39,182 bases of DNA from SVQP01 sp045594705 (GTDB taxonomy: Bacteria; Bacillota; Clostridia; Oscillospirales; CAG-272), in the NCBI GenBank assembly GCA_045594705.1, contig JAZNZB010000059.1:1-39182 (forward strand), written 5' to 3'. This document shows, in pieces, positions 39,083 through 39,182 of this stretch (position 1 is its first letter; each line of letters opens with the position of its first letter). The translations under genes were made by a program, and so were the position numbers. Below the pieces are notes generated by a model. It saw only the letters and a program-made list of their open reading frames with translations, searched no databases and was not told the DNA's origin.

Positions 39083-39182
39083 AACGGAAACGAGAAGGGG
39101 GTTCTCAAGGTCACCGAACTTTTTGCCGGTAACGCCTTCCATCTTCACGATGTACTCATTGATCTCTGCCTGAATATCGTCA
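39083..39182. repeat. Exact 100-bp duplicate of 38899-38998 behind the adapter
   Basis: The 100 bases are the same as 38899-38998, from AACGGAAACG to ATATCGTCA. An insert of exactly 100 bp, then adapter, then the same insert fits a short circularised fragment copied as a nanoball, not genomic DNA. Confidence 0.95.

Overview
The window is a 39.2 kb chromosomal piece of an uncultured, anaerobe-like Clostridia (Firmicutes/Bacillota), most likely a gut Oscillospirales-type organism. This is inferred from strong AGGAGG-type ribosome binding sites, many near-consensus TTGACA-17-TATAAT promoters, lipoproteins with an LAAFAAC-type lipobox followed by Thr/Glu/Pro linkers, a zapA-like/U32 peptidase pair, CDP-alcohol transferase and RimO genes, and pyruvate phosphate dikinase. 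It carries 31 supported protein genes and no rRNA or tRNA. I see no prophage, CRISPR array or intact insertion sequence. The contig end is artificial: 38999-39082 is DNBSEQ/MGI adapter plus barcode, followed by an exact second copy of 100 bp, so the 5' end of the pyruvate phosphate dikinase gene is lost.

Region by region. 1-2.7 kb: a nested-palindrome repeat, then an operon of a GH71/GH99-like hydrolase, a 46-residue membrane peptide and a metallophosphoesterase. 2.7-3.4 kb: a gene-poor patch with large inverted repeats around a gene vestige. 3.4-5.1 kb: a PadR regulator with two membrane proteins. 5.2-9.8 kb: a surface lipoprotein, then (minus strand) a GH71/GH99-like lipoprotein with a DOMON/CBM9-like module and an Ig-like wall or membrane protein. 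9.9-12.1 kb: FliB-like methylase and MFS transporter. 12.1-14.5 kb: a membrane-tethered PstS-like binding protein and two small membrane proteins. 14.7-15.7 kb: a membrane protein of unknown function. 16-18 kb: sugar isomerase-like protein plus a CE15-like esterase without a signal peptide. 18.3-20.5 kb: a large multi-module lipoprotein. 20.6-22 kb: a CHAP-domain surface protein. 22.2-27.1 kb: a minus-strand operon zapA-like, U32 peptidase, amidase, cysE. 27.3-30.3 kb: a 22-repeat Sel1-like protein with a Rossmann-like N-terminal domain. 30.4-33.5 kb: MATE exporter plus FAD oxidoreductase. 33.7-35.7 kb: rimO and pgsA. 35.8-36.2 kb: two tandem tiny basic proteins. 36.25-36.5 kb: a dense palindromic repeat array. 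36.55-39.0 kb: ppdK (truncated).

The common theme is cell-surface carbohydrate handling (two GH71/99-like proteins, CE15-like esterase, sugar isomerase, binding lipoproteins) together with envelope remodelling (amidase, CHAP protein, ZapA-like). Signals that go beyond ordinary annotation are a repeated hairpin-RBS leader in front of three unrelated genes, a repeated 3' hairpin module seen four times, a shared C-terminal Gly-Cys anchor motif in two surface proteins, a 175-bp multi-hairpin element that could be a structured RNA, and the palindromic array at 36.3 kb.
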